DNA of 64,000 nucleotides from Miscanthus floridulus (Eukaryota; Streptophyta; Magnoliopsida; Poales; Poaceae): positions 10,417,707-10,481,706 of the forward strand of contig NC_089581.1 in the NCBI RefSeq assembly GCF_019320115.1, given 5' to 3'. How positions within the stretch are numbered: the first letter of the stretch is position 1; every line of letters begins with the position of its first letter. Below are positions 35,946 to 48,200 of this stretch, piece by piece. The notes under the pieces were generated by a model. The model was not told where the DNA came from, did not search any database, and saw nothing but the letters and a program-made list of their open reading frames with translations. Made by a program: the position numbers and the translations under genes.

Positions 35946-37840
35946 TCTGCTTCCTCCGACCAGGAGAAAGCTTAGAGGCCCTAAGGAGCTTAAAGAAAGG
36001 TAGCCCTTTTTCACCGAGGCGTGATATGAAGTGGCTTAAGGCAGGCATGTAGCCTGTAAGCTTCTATATATCCTTGATGCATATCGATCGTTTCATGTTG
36101 GTGATGGCAGAGACCTTATCAGGGTTAGGTTCGATGCCTCGAGCACTGACAATGTAGCCCAATAGTATACCGGATGGAACTCCAAAGGTGCACTTTGAAG
36201 GGTTCAACTTCCATCGGTATTTGTTCAAGTTGGCAAAGGTTTCCTCAAGGTCAACGATAAGATTATCGGCGGCCCTGGTTTTGATGACCACATCATCGAT
36301 GTAGGCTTCGACATTGCAGTCGATCTGTTGGTCAAGGCACATCTGGATGGCCCTTTGATAGGTTGCTCTGGCATTCTTGAGTCTGAAGGACATAGTTTTG
36401 TAGAAGTAAGCACCAAAGGCGTGATGAACGATGTCTTGATCTGATCTTCTTCCTTCATGGAAATTTGGTGATAGCCAGAGTAACAATCAAGGAAGAAGAG
36501 CAGTTCACAGCTAGTGGTGGAGTCTACAACCTTGTCTATCCGAGGCAGACCGAAGGGGTCTTTAGGGCAATGTTTGTTAAGATCAGTATAATCAACACAC
36601 ATTCTCCATTCTTTATTCTTTTTTTGAATGAGAATAGGGTTGCTAACCAATCTGGATGATACACTTCTTTTATGAATCCGGTAGCTAAGAGCCATTTTAT
36701 TTCTACCCTAATAGCCTCCTTCTTATCTGGCGTGAATCGGTGGAGTTTCTGCTTGATTGGTTTGGCGGTCGGCAAGACATTCAAGGAGTGATCGATCTTC
36801 TCCCGTGGTACCCCCAGCATGTCTATAGGTTCCAAGCAAACACATCAGTGTTGGCACGTAGGAAGGAGATGAGCATGCTTTCCTATTTGGGGTCAAGGTG
36901 AGCCCCAATCTTCACAGGCTTGGAGGGATCATCGAGGCCTAGGCCGAGGCTGACCTCCTTGACTTCCTTTGACTTAGTAGAGGCACGGGGAGGCTCCAGC
37001 TCTAGGATCTCCATGTCTTTGGCAGGCACCATCTTGGCTTCGGTGACCATGCTAGCCATCTAGATGGAGAGGTTGGTAGCTTCGACAAGGGCGAGACTCT
37101 CCATCTCGCAAGCATAGGCGATGGTGAGGTTGGCCCACAGGGCCAAGACTCCAGTAGGTGAAGGCATCTTTAGCACCAGATAGGTGTAGTGCAGCACGGC
37201 CATGAACTTGGCCAGAGCTAGCCAACCAAGTATGGCATGATAGGCGGTGTCAAAGTCAGTGATGTAGAAGTTGATATGTTCAACATGGTAGTTGCTTGCC
37301 GTGCCGAACTGAACTGGTAGGGTAATCTCTCCAAGCGGTTTGGAGGCCCTGCCTGGCACCACACCCCAAAAGGTGGAGTCAGAAGGTGTGAGATCAGACA
37401 AACCGAGGCCTAGCTCTTTTTAGGGCTCCGATGAAGAGGAGATTCAAAGCGCTCCCACCGTTAACGAGCACTTTTCTAAAGAGCACCTTCTGTATGGTTG
37501 CATCGAGGATGAGGGGAAAATGCCCTATGTAGAGAATATCCGCCCACTGGTCGGCCCTGCTGAAGGTGATGGGGACCTTGGACCATGGGCAATAGCTAGG
37601 GTTAGCAGTGGTGTCTTTCGTAGTAATAGAGAGCACACGCCGTGCAGCGAGCTTCCGCTCTCTTCTACTCTCAGTGGAGGCAAGGCCCCCGAAGATGGTG
37701 GTGACCACCTTATTGTGGTCCTAAAAAGCATTATTATTGCCCCTAGGTGGCCGGTGACCTCCAGCTCCATCGTTGGCATTGTCGTCGAGTCTCTTGTCCT
37801 AGAACTCCTTAGCCAAACCAATGTAGTCCTCATCTTGTGT
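35946..37840 (-). pseudogene. Element A protease and reverse transcriptase part of pol
   Basis: On the minus strand from about 37840 the frame runs through the protease and then the polymerase. The protease active-site block is VNGGSALNLLF: the catalytic Asp is Asn (codon 37462-37460), while element C has LIDGGSSIDILF. The reverse transcriptase shows the WRMCVDYTDLNKHCPKDPF block, LDCYSGYHQI, then the YIDD catalytic motif at 36303-36292. A frame change near 36430-36450 separates the first two RT blocks from the third. Further stops lie at 36891 and 37060-37080. Element D cut the gene at 35945, before the RNase H part. The protease change alone would block Gag-Pol processing. Confidence 0.88.
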
Positions 37841-39593
37841 TTGGTGTTCTTGTGAAGAGGGCACGAGCCGTCGAGGATCTTTTGGTACTATTCATCATAG
37901 TTGCACTTGGCGCGATGTTGACTGACAGCAGCGACGATGTGGTCTGGCCAGCAGCAGCGATTTTGGCCAGGCCTATGTCCTCTTGTCCGATCATGGCCGC
38001 TGTCACGATGGTAGATGCAGTCGTCGGGGCGGTGGTCGCTGTGGTGCCAGTCGTCGGGGCGGTCGTCATAGCGGTGAGGCGGGTGATGAGTGCCTGCATC
38101 CTCATTGAAGCGCACCTCAGCTTCCTCGGTGTCGGCATACTGGTTGGCCATAGTGATCATCTCGCCGATGCCAGTGGGCGGCTTGTGGTTGAATTTGGAG
38201 CGAAGCTCGTGATGGTGGAGTCCTCGGATAAAGGCGGTGATGACCTCAGCTTCCGTGATGTTGGGAATAGAGTTCCTCATCTCGAAGAAGCATCGGATGT
38301 AGCTACAGAGGAGCTTGGATGGCTTTTGGTTGATGCGGCTGAGATCATGCTTGGTGCCGGGTCGAGTACATGTGGCCATATAGTTGTCAATGAAGACTTT
38401 CTTCAGCTCTTCCCATGATCCAATGGAGTTTAGCCCAAGGCTGGTAAACCAGCTCATGGCGGGTGGCGTGATCATGACAGGGAGATAATTTGCCATGACG
38501 CTAGTGTCTCCTCCGATGGCATGAACAGTAGTGTAAGCCTGCAACCACTGTGTCGGGTTCATTCTTCCTTCATAGGGCTCGACCCCAGTGATCTTAAAAC
38601 CATAGGGCCACCGAAGTGTTCAGAGTGCCCTTATGAAAGTTCGAGGCCCCTCAGGGTTGTCGACACCGTTGTCTACGGCGTTGTGGTCAGGGATAGGCTC
38701 GAGGGCTGAGTTTGGGTTGTCATACTCCTTCTCGTACTCTTGGCGGCAACACACTTCATCTTCATGGTGACTGAAGCGACATTGCTCGATATGCCATCAC
38801 GCATCCTGGAGGTTGCTGAGGTGCACTCGAGCATCCTATTCGACCTCCTGGTTGTGTTGGCGATGGTATTCGGTGCGGTGGCCCCTGGGTCCCCCTAGAG
38901 AGGTAGCGATTGGTCAGCGAAATGGCTTTGACTAGGGCGGCGATTGGATCTTGGCGCAGCTGATCGGTGAATCGTGCTCATAGAGCACGAAGGTCTCTGA
39001 TCCTCGCAAATCTCATTGACCTGACAGTGAGCCGCTTTAAGCATGGCGGTGATCTTGGCGAGCTTGGGCATTTCAGGGAAATGAGCGAGCTCATTAGCAA
39101 CTACTGCTAGATTGGCGCTTGGAGTCTTGAAGACGTCGTGACCATCAACGTGGAGAAATTCTTTGTCAAGGTCGCGATGAAGCGGGAGCGGCCTTCCTTG
39201 TGAATCGAGATGATTATCCCGAGCAGCCTTGGCCCTCGCAATGGCTGCCTCATTTTCTCGGCGCTACACGTGGTTGATGTTTTGGTTCTCTCGAGCAACA
39301 CGCTCCTCCTCGGTTTCGCCATTCCAAGGAGGGCTGTCGATGCTGACGTTGAAGATCGCACCACCCTAGAAGGGTGGAAGGAGGAGTTGCTCAGAGAAGG
39401 TTTCGGTGAGGGTCTCCGTAGAGCCCTGAGACTCGAAGCCTGGAGTTTCTTCCGAGATGGTCTGGAGGGGCACCTCGGGGCTCTGGCCTAAGTGTAGCAA
39501 GTTGACGGCTAGCGGAAGCTGGATAGCGACCTGGTCGGCGAGTAGATGGGCGCAGTCCACCTGGTTGGCTAGTTTTCCCCTTAGGGCATGTTG
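37841..39593 (-). pseudogene. Element A gag, main part
   Basis: The minus-strand frame 38562-37888 reads MNPTQWLQAYTTVHAIGGDT, MSWFTSLGLNSIGSWEELKK and FIDNYMATCTRPGTKHDL, the typical core of gypsy Gag (retrotransposon gag domain), followed by a His/Asp/Arg-rich tail. Upstream (39590-38570) lies the N-terminal part with LHVDGHDVFKTPSANLAV, which matches RVGDKQVFKTPSANVAI in element C. The frame is broken by several stops between 38580 and 39400. The N-terminus is separated by element C and lies at 52488-52914. Confidence 0.82.
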
Positions 39594-39598
39594 GTAAG

Positions 39599-40071
39599 TG
39601 TCGATGAAATATGGTCGGTAGTCTACCTAGGGGTATGCCTAAGATAGTAGATTGTCGGTAGACAGATGCGCAAGCCACAAACAAGACGGTGACGCAAGAT
39701 GAACACGAGATTTTATCCAGGTTCGGCCGCCAAGAAGGCGTAATACCTATGTCCTGCGTCTGATTTGTATTGTTGTATGTCAATGAGAGATGTTTTTTAG
39801 AGGGATCCCTTGCCCGCCTTATATAGTCCGGGGGGTAGGGTTACAGATCTGGAAACTAATCCTAGTTAGTTACAATTGCCATATGTGGCCAGATAAGGAT
39901 TCCTATTCTAACCGACTAGGATCCTGCTTGATCGCCAAATCTGCCTTGACTCCTTGCACGGGACTCCAACTAGGTTGGCTGGGCCGCACGTCGTCTTTCG
40001 AGTGGACCAGACCCATCGATCCGGGCCGGCCCAAACCTAACCGTAAGGGTATAGGGGTTAATACCCCCACA
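39599..40071 (-). repeat. Element C left LTR (its 3' LTR)
   Basis: The 473-bp LTR starts TGTCGATGAAATATGG and ends ACCCCCACA on the plus strand. On the minus strand it is preceded by the polypurine tract CTCGGGGACTAGC. Confidence 0.94.
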
Positions 40072-40399
40072 GCTAGTCCCCGAGCACCATGTATTATGCT
40101 GCGACACGCCATTTCGACCTTCTCCGACAAGTAAGGCTCGAGTCCTTGATGTCTCTTGACCACTGTCGTCGCCGGAGAAATAGGTTGTCCGAAGAATGTA
40201 TGGTGCTCTTAAGAAAAAAGAAAAAGATTTCTATCTCGGAAAGTGTGCCCACTTGTATTTCTGAAAAGAAATGTAAGTGCGTCTTGAAGCATAGCATCTT
40301 TGATCATCAAAGGCATAGTGGTCGAAAAACAAGCACATTCACCGCAAGGTGAAGTGTGCCCACTTAGTCCCCGAGCCTGGTAGTAGGTGATGCAGCCAC

Positions 40400-40497
40400 T
40401 GTCGACGAAATATGGTTGGCAGTCTACCTAGCGGTATGCCCAAGGTAGTAGATTGTCGGCAGACAGATGCGCAAGCCACAAACAAGACGGTGACGCA
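40400..40497 (-). repeat. Stray 98-bp LTR fragment inside element C
   Basis: The first 98 bp of the LTR (plus-strand sense, TGTCGACGAAATATGG to GGTGACGCA) lie within the 3' region, preceded by CCAC, the bases that border the primer-binding site. In element B the flanking sequences (TAGTAGGTGA and GGCACGTGGTGC) are separated by only a few bases (CTTA), so this is an insertion specific to C. Confidence 0.85.
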
Positions 40498-40699
40498 GGC
40501 ACGTGGTGCTAGGGTCTAAAAAGAATTCCCAGTTAAGTTGAGAACCCAATCATCGTACAAGCGATACGAGATGCACCGGTAGGTGCATCGTACCGATGTA
40601 GTCCCCGAGCTTGCTAGAAGGCGAAGTATGAGCCTTGTAGCAAGGTCTAAATAAATGTCTCTCAACTGTATATGAGTACAAATGACATGTAGCCGAGAA

Positions 40700-40940
40700 G
40701 AACCATTCTTCGAGCAGTGGTTGGGATAGTCCCCGAGCACATCAGTTGTCGGAGCAGTCCCCGAGCGCATTAGTGGTCGGAGCAGTCCCCGAGCACGACA
40801 GTAGTCTGGGCGGTCCACAAGCACGACAGTGGCCTGGGCAGTCCCCGAGCACGATAGTGGTCTAGGCAGTCCCCGAGCACGGCAGTGGTCTAGGCAGTCC
40901 CCGAGCACGACAGTGGTCTGGGCAGTCCCCGAGCATTGTA
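40700..40940. repeat. AGTCCCCGAGCAC minisatellite in element C
   Basis: About seven units of roughly 32 bp with core GCAGTCCCCGAGCACGAC and AGTGGTCTGG stand in tandem. Units vary slightly. Confidence 0.85.
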
Positions 40941-41460
40941 AAAAGTCTGATCCATCCTTGAGCACAAAATAGGCATCAAAAACACAAACGCCATTGATGT
41001 ATTTATTCGGTGTATTTATTTATCTCCATTCTCTACCAAGTCCAGTCTGACACGCCTGGTCAAAAAAGCAGATGGGTATAGTACATCATTCTGTCTTCTT
41101 ACTCTTTTCTGGCAAACAGTCGCTTGGCACCTATATGGAGGTGCGTTAGTGTGGGCCCTCATACACTATCAACGAAGAGACACATACACTGGTAACGAAG
41201 GAGCGCGTTTATTGGCGTAGATCTCGAGGTTGTGTGAACAACCGTCTACGGCGCATGTGCACGTCTCCCAATAATCTTGGGCAGATGAAATGATGGAGCT
41301 CTTTGTTATATATAATGTAGATCTGGTAAGTTACTCACCCTGTTCCCCATTGTCATTCGCCGCCGCAACCTTCTTCTTCCTCCTATCGAACCCTATTCCT
41401 CCGAAAATCATCACCAATCCCCTCGCCACCGCATCCACCCCCTTAGTAAGGACAGACTAA

Positions 41461-44400
41461 TGGCAAAGAGAGATGCCCAGAAGAAAGGCGGAGTCATGGC
41501 GAAGGAGTGGTGGAAGTCGTGGAGCAATGAGCAGACCATCGAAGACCTCGTCGCCATGGGAGTGCTCCACAACAAGGCACTCGTGGGATGGCGTGCGCCG
41601 GAAGGAGAAAGCTTCCCCGATCCACAACCAGGTGAGATTGTGGTTTTCGAAGACTTCTTCAAACAGGGTTTCAAGATTCTAGTGCACCCTTTCCTTCAGG
41701 GTCTCTTCTTGTATTACGAGATTGGGATTTGCAATCTGCATCCCAACTCGATTCTTCTTGTCTCCACCTTCATCCATCTCTGCGAGTCTTATGGTGGCTT
41801 CTAGCCCCATTTTGACCTCTTTCACCACCTATTCTGTCTTTGGAAGAAAGGGAGTGGTGGCTCAAAGATAGCCGGTGGCATCTACCTAAATCTACGCGAT
41901 GACATGAAAGCCCAATACTTGCACTGCCCCTAGAACACCTCGCTGGACGAGTGGTACAAGAAGTGGTTCTACATCCATGAAGAGCCGAACACCATCACCC
42001 TGTGCGACGTGGGGCTGATTCCAGAGAAGAAGAATAGCTGTACAGAGAAGCCTGAGAACCTGGAGCAGATCACCGAACTGCTCAGGATGATCCCGTGGGG
42101 AAAGCTAGATGGCCCAAGTGTGGTCAGGAACTTTATCAGCCAAAGGATCCAGCCCTGCTAGAAGAGGGTTCATCCAGGCTTCGAGTACTAGGGGAGCGCA
42201 GATCCAACAAGGACCAGGAAGGAGCCGCACGACAAGATGGAAATCAAGGCTAGGATTGGGGAGCTATTCAACCTGGCCGATCCCAATTATGTCAGGCTGA
42301 ACGACATCGAGCATGCCTTCAAGCTGGCTCGACCTCCCCCAAAGGTAAATGATGCCTCCTTTTAACTGTACAGTCATGTTGTAACAAGAATTTGACTATT
42401 GTCCCCGTTTTGTGTTTTAGTGCAATGGTCATGACCGGGCAGTAGTGTTCGTGTCGCCTCCCCCCGGTGTGGATTGGCCGCAAGCTTCCGGCCCAGCTGC
42501 CCAGACCAGCGCCAGGACCGACGACGTCCATTGGGCGGCACTTGAGACTATGGAGGATGCATCGACCAGAGCCGCTGGCAAGCGTTCGGCTGCCAACAAA
42601 CGACGCCAAGCCATCTTCCCCCTGTCGGACGATGAAGCAGAGGATGCAGACATCTTCCGGCTCGTCCCTCGAAAGAGGAGAAGACAAATGGGGCCGACGG
42701 AGTAGGGTGGCTCCTCTATGCCAGCAGTGGTCGCATCACCAACCACTGCAACACAGAGGACAAGCGAGGGAAACATCATGCATCAAACCCCGACGCCTAT
42801 ACCGGAGGTGGAAAAAGTCCCGGTGGAAACTACCGAGCACAAGGAGTAGGGGCGGTCGAGGAGACACTCCTTCGCCACCTCATTCCGCAAATTGAAGCTG
42901 TAAGTATATATATCTTTGATGTAAGCTTGTAATTTGCATTGGATACTATTATCTTCTGAACTTGTCTCTGATATTTTAGGTCGGTGTCCATCGAGAACCC
43001 CGACCAGCTAGCTGGGTGTGGCATAACTTCACCAGCAATGGTGGGACAAACTGCCCAGCAGCCAGCCGTGGAGGAGCCTATAGTAGGAACTCCACTAGGA
43101 CCCCAGCAGGCAGATGACCAGACATCAGTCCCCGAGCGGCTGGTTGAGAAGACAGCCGAGCAGAGTACAAGTGCTCCGAGCACAGACCCTGCTGAGGTAG
43201 ATACCTTGGCGCCAAGGGAACCGGATCTAGCCGAGGAGTAGCAGCTAGGAGTGGCACAGAGCACTCTTGCCAATGCGACGACTCGTGGAAAAGCCCTGGT
43301 GGTCATGGAGTCTGCAGACTCTAGACCAGCACCGCCTCTCAAATAGGAGGCTAAAGAGGAAGAAGTAGAAGAAGTCCTGGGCCGTCACCAAGATAGGCGA
43401 CAACATGTATATGTGTCGCGCTGGCGGAACGACGAATGGGTTATGCACGAAGAAATCCCAGAGGTCGAAGAGACCCTAAGAGTCGAACGGGCGGCCAAGC
43501 GTCTGGTGATAGAAGTCCAGGTATGTTTGGCTTGAATCCTTGACCTTGTTATGTAGTCAAATTGTCTGACTTAGCTTGTCTATATGCAGGACTTGATGAA
43601 AACCGCAAAATACCGAAAGAGGTGCTTTGACCAGATTGAAGGGATCACGGCGACCAATAAAGAACTAGCGGCCGAAGTGGAACACTTGTGGTGCCAACTT
43701 GAAGCCACTGACCAGGAGAGGACAGAGCGAGAAGCACAGAACCAAAACCTGGTCGGCCAGCTCAATAACAAAGAGCAGGAGAAAACAAGTAAATTTTCAT
43801 CTTATCATAACAAGTGCACGACTTGTGTTGTTGTATTCTTGGCAGTAACAGCTGTAATGCAGGTTTAGAAGCTAAAGTGACCCGCCTCCAAGGTGAAAAT
43901 AGCTGTGTGACCGTAGAGTGTGGTCGCCTGAAGGAGGACAACATGAAACTAACACGCAGCCAGTCTCAACTCCAAGACCACACCACCAAAATGAAGGAGG
44001 AACTAAAAAGTAAGTATTCCAGATCACCTTTCTCATTCTGTTGCCCACCTTGCCTTGTCGTGTCATCACATTTGATGTCTTGCACTGTGTTCAGTTTTGA
44101 AAGTCAATGTCAAGAAGCACCTAGAGGTCATGATCAAAGAGCATGATGATTGGAAAGCATGATGCCTCAAGGCCACCGAGGAGCGGGACATGTGGAAGAA
44201 CTGGTGCCAAGAAGTGGCAACTGGCATTGTGCCCGTCCTCGACCTTATCGACCCGGCGCTCATAGAGGAAGAGCCAAGGACGCCCTAGCTTGGACTGGTC
44301 GAGAGATGCAGACAAGCGTGGGGATGGTTCCAAGAGTTCGTGAAGGAGGCTGGTGAGTACACGGGTGCCCATGTACTAAGCATGGTGCGTGCCCACTACC

Positions 44401-44627
44401 CCCTAATCGACCTCAAGCGTCTGGAGGCTGGGTACACGAAGGAGGTAGACCCAGACAAGGCAAAGGAGCTTCGGACGGCCCAGCTAGACTTGTCGTCAAA
44501 GATAATTGGTGATATTAACCTGTGTGGAGGTGGAACAGCACCTGTACAGGGTACGCCATTGACAAGCCAGCTAGAAATGCCATCAGCTGCAAGCCAACCA
44601 ACGAAGCCTGCAGTCTCGACCAGCTAG
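41461..44627 (+). pseudogene. Antisense accessory gene of element C, spliced
   Basis: The gene is opposite to gag-pol. It begins MAKRDAQKKGGVMAKEWWKS. The first exon has the 'putative gypsy type transposon' domain: FKQGFKILVHPFLQGLFLYY, NLHPNSILLVSTFIHLCESY, FDLFHHLFCLWKKGSGG. Predicted introns are 42345-42420, 42900-42979, 43521-43589, 43789-43862 and 44010-44094, all GT-AG and 69-85 bp. Exon 2 is basic with a possible nuclear signal (PRKRRRQ). Exons 4 and 5 are coiled coil (MKTAKYRKRCFDQIEGITAT; LKEDNMKLTRSQSQLQD). The last exon reads VRAHYPLIDLKRLEAGYTKE. Stops at 41802, 41932 and 42159 and one frame change break exon 1. I infer an accessory function, unknown; nuclear or particle-linked roles are both possible. 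Confidence 0.72.
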
Positions 44628-45266
44628 GCACCGGCGGGGCCATCCCCTTTAGCTCGACTAGCACAAGAGTCCCCAAAACTCAAGTAGGGTATCGGAAGCG
44701 GTGAGCAGTAAGTGCCATGCGCACTGACCAGCCAATGTAATAGGCTTAGAGCTGTAGAAGGAGGACATAGTTGTGTTATTGTGAACTTGAGCCTCTTCAG
44801 GCAAGCTTGTAATAACGTAACTGTATATTACTATAAGCTTGTTTGCTTTGTATAAAGCGTATTTAAGCTTGATACTTTATGTTGGTGTAACTAAGTAAGA
44901 ACATGTTAACATTCTGTTTAGTTGTACCATCGTGCTCGACACATCATCCCGAAATTTTGTGCGGCCCTAGTTTTCCATGTGGTCAGAGTGTGAGGTCCGG
45001 TGGCCTGTGCACACATAGACGTGGACAAGTTAAACCAAGGGGGACCTGCCGATCACCCATAACGTAGAGAGTGGATCCTATGCATGTATTGGGAGGAACC
45101 GGAGACAAGGCCTACTCCGAAAACCATAGAAGGAGTGGTGGTCAGCTTTTACTGGCTAAGTTAGAATAACCATAAAACTCGAAGTGACACATTAGAGTGG
45201 TCGAAGAAATCATAATTACTTTATTGAATTAAATCGAAAGTACAAGAGGAGTACATATCTCAGTAG
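44628..45266 (-). other. Element C spacer between accessory gene and integrase
   Basis: The two convergent genes end about 640 bp apart. The spacer is AT-rich near the accessory gene and then holds one copy of the block repeated in A (about 45000-45130). No frame is supported. Confidence 0.7.
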
Positions 45267-48200
45267 TTAAGCATAGAAACATCTAAGCTTGTCGATGTGC
45301 CATGAGTTTGGTACGTCCGTACCGTCTAGATGAGCTAACCTATAAGACGTTGATCGTGTGACTTCCTTGATCATGAAGGGTCCCTCCCATGGAGTTGCGA
45401 GTTTGTGTACACCGGCCTGGTTCATCTTCCACTTTAGGACCAAGTCCCTGACCACAAAGAACCGTTCTTTAACATTCTTGTTGTAGTACCTGCGCAAAAC
45501 AGCAAGGTATTTGGCCATACGTACATAAGAATCGAGCCTTTTCTCTTCTGCGCTCTTTACTTCTAGCTCCCGTACTTCATTGACCTTGCCCTCGTCGAAG
45601 TTCTCTACCCTTGCTGGTCTGAAAGCTATATCTGGTGGGAGGACTGCCTCAGCGCCGTAAACCATAAAGTATGGTGAGACACCGGTGTTATGACTAGGCT
45701 GAGTTCGGAGGCCCCAGACCACGGCTGGTAACTCCTTGAGCCATCTTCTGGGAGCTTTGTCATTTTCTCTGTACATCCTCTTCTTCAATGCGTCCAAGAT
45801 CATGCCATTTGCCCACTCGACTTGTCCATTGGCTCTAGGGTGCGCCACTGAGACGTATTTTACTACTATGCTCCTTTCATCACAGAAGTCCCAAAAAGCG
45901 TTCCCGGTGAACTGAGTACCTAGATCGGTGATGATGCTGTTGGGTATGCCGAAACGGTGGATGACCTGGTCGAGGAACGTTACAGCCTTTTCTGAAGATG
46001 CCTGTACCAAAGGCATGTATTCTATCCACTTAGAAAATTTGTCAATCAGCACAAAGACGCATGTAAATTTCCCAGGAGCCGGTCTGAAGGGCCTGATCAT
46101 ATCCAGTCCCCAGCATGCGAAGGGCCAAGAGGCTGGTATCGTCTGGATCTCATGTGCTGGTACGTGGATTCTCTTGGCGAAGAACTGACAACCCTCACAG
46201 TAGCGAACTAGCTTCTCTGCGTCGGCTACTGCTGATGGCCAATAGAACCTTGCTCAGAAAGCCTTACCGACCAGTGTTCTTGAGGCCGCATGGTTGCCGC
46301 AGGAGCTAGAGTGGATTTGGTCCAGGAGATGCTCGCCTTCTTCCTGGGTTATACACTTCATCAAGATTTCCTCCTTTGCATTTTTGCGCCATAACTTGCC
46401 ATCGACGAGCAGATACTGCTGACTGCAATGCATCAGGCGCTCATTTTCTATTCGATCAGTATAACCGCTACCATCTGTTAAGTACTTGATGAAAGGTGTT
46501 TTTCAGTCTAGCTCATGAGTGGTCGGAGGCGGCTCGGTTGTGCTCGGCGCCAGAACCATAGCCACTAATTGCTTATCTGGAGCTTTGTCGACCGTGGAAT
46601 CTTTGTCGTCAATGGAAGGCGTGAGCAGGTCTTGGACGAATACGCCATGTGGGATGTTGGCTCGGGATGATCCTAACTTTGATAGCACATCCACCGCTTG
46701 GTTCTTGTCCCGGACCACGTGTATGTACTCGATGCCATAGAACCTACCCTCCAGCTTTCTTATCGATTTGTAGTATGCATCCATCTCTTCGCTGGTCGTG
46801 TCCTAGTCCTTGTTGAGTTGGTTGATGACCAGAGCCGAGTCTCCGTAGACATAGAGATGTTTGACACCAAGCTCAACCGCGATGCGTAAACCATGAAGGC
46901 ATGCTTCATATTCGGCAGCATTATTAGATGCCGGGAAATAAATCCTGAGGACGTACCGGAGCTGCTCCTTGGATGGTGACATGAAAAGAACTCCTGCTCC
47001 CGCACCGTTAATGTTGAGAGAGCCATCAAAGTACATCGTCCAATATTCGTCAGATCTTGGAGAGGCAGGCATGCTTAAGTCTGTCCACTCGACGACGAAA
47101 TCAACAAGTGCCTGAGACTTGATTGTAGTACGGCTTGCAAATTCCAAGGAGAAGGGGCATAGCTCCATTGCCCATTTGACAATGTGCCCGTTCGCATCTT
47201 TATTGCGGATGATGTCCCCCAAAGGGTACTCGGTCATGACCACCACACGATATCTGTCGAAGTAATGTCTCAACTTTCGGGATGTTATCAGTATGGCATA
47301 GAGCAGTTTCTAAATCTATGGGTACCTAGTCTTGGATTCGTTGAGTACCTCACTGATGAAATAAATTGGGTGCTATACCTTATAGGCGTGGCCCGGCTCA
47401 TCGTGCTCGACCACCATGGTAGTGGAGACCACCCGATTGGTTGCTGCAATGTAAAGTAGGAGAGTTTCATCTTCTCTAGGAGCAATGAGGACTAGAGGTG
47501 ATGTAAGGTAATGTTTTAGCTGCATGAAGGCAGTGTCTGCTTCCTCCGACCACTCAAACTTCTCGGATGCCTTGAGCAGTTTGAAAAATGGTAGCCCTTT
47601 TTCTCCTAATCTTGATATGAAACGGCTTAGAGCGGCCATGCATCCGATAAGCTTTTGGACATCCTTCACCTTTTTGGGGGGCTTCATGTCTAAGACAGCT
47701 TTGACTTTCTTCGGATTAGGGCGTATGCCATCGTAACTGACGATGTTGCCTAGCAATATACCAAAAGGAACACCAAAGATGCACTTCTTTGGGTTTAACT
47801 TCCATTGGAATGTATTGAGGGCCACGAAGGTATGTTTTAGGTTGTCAACAAGGGTATGTGCTTCCTTGGTTTTGATAACTACATCATCCACATAGGCCTC
47901 TACTAGGTCATCTTTTATCTCGTCTGTGAGGCAGGCCTGAATGGCGCGTTGGTATGTAGCCCCGGTGTTCTTGAGCCCAAACGACACAGTCATGTAGCAG
48001 TAGGCGCCAAAAGATGTGACGAAAGACGTCTTGATTTGATCGTCCTTTTTGAGAGCGATCTGGTGATAACCAGAGTAGCAATCGAGAAAGGAAAGGAGCT
48101 CACAACCGGCGATTGAATCTACGACCTCGTCTATGTGAGGTAAGCCAAAGGGGTCCTTAGGGCAGTGTTTGTTGAGATCAGTGTAATCAACGCATATTCT

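Larger units (their letters stand above)
40072..41460 (-). other. Element C 3' non-coding region
   Basis: The left half is shared with element B. An LTR fragment (40400-40497) and a minisatellite (40700-40940) lie inside. A TATA-like TTATATATAAT at 41306-41316 on the plus strand lies about 150 bp before the accessory gene. Confidence 0.75.

Noticed and set aside
37837..38418. Plus-strand frame of 193 codons in element A
   Set aside because: It is the shadow of gag on the minus strand and lacks domains.
44628..45266. Envelope-like gene between integrase and accessory gene of element C
   Set aside because: No sizeable frame, signal peptide or membrane segment was seen in sense orientation after integrase.
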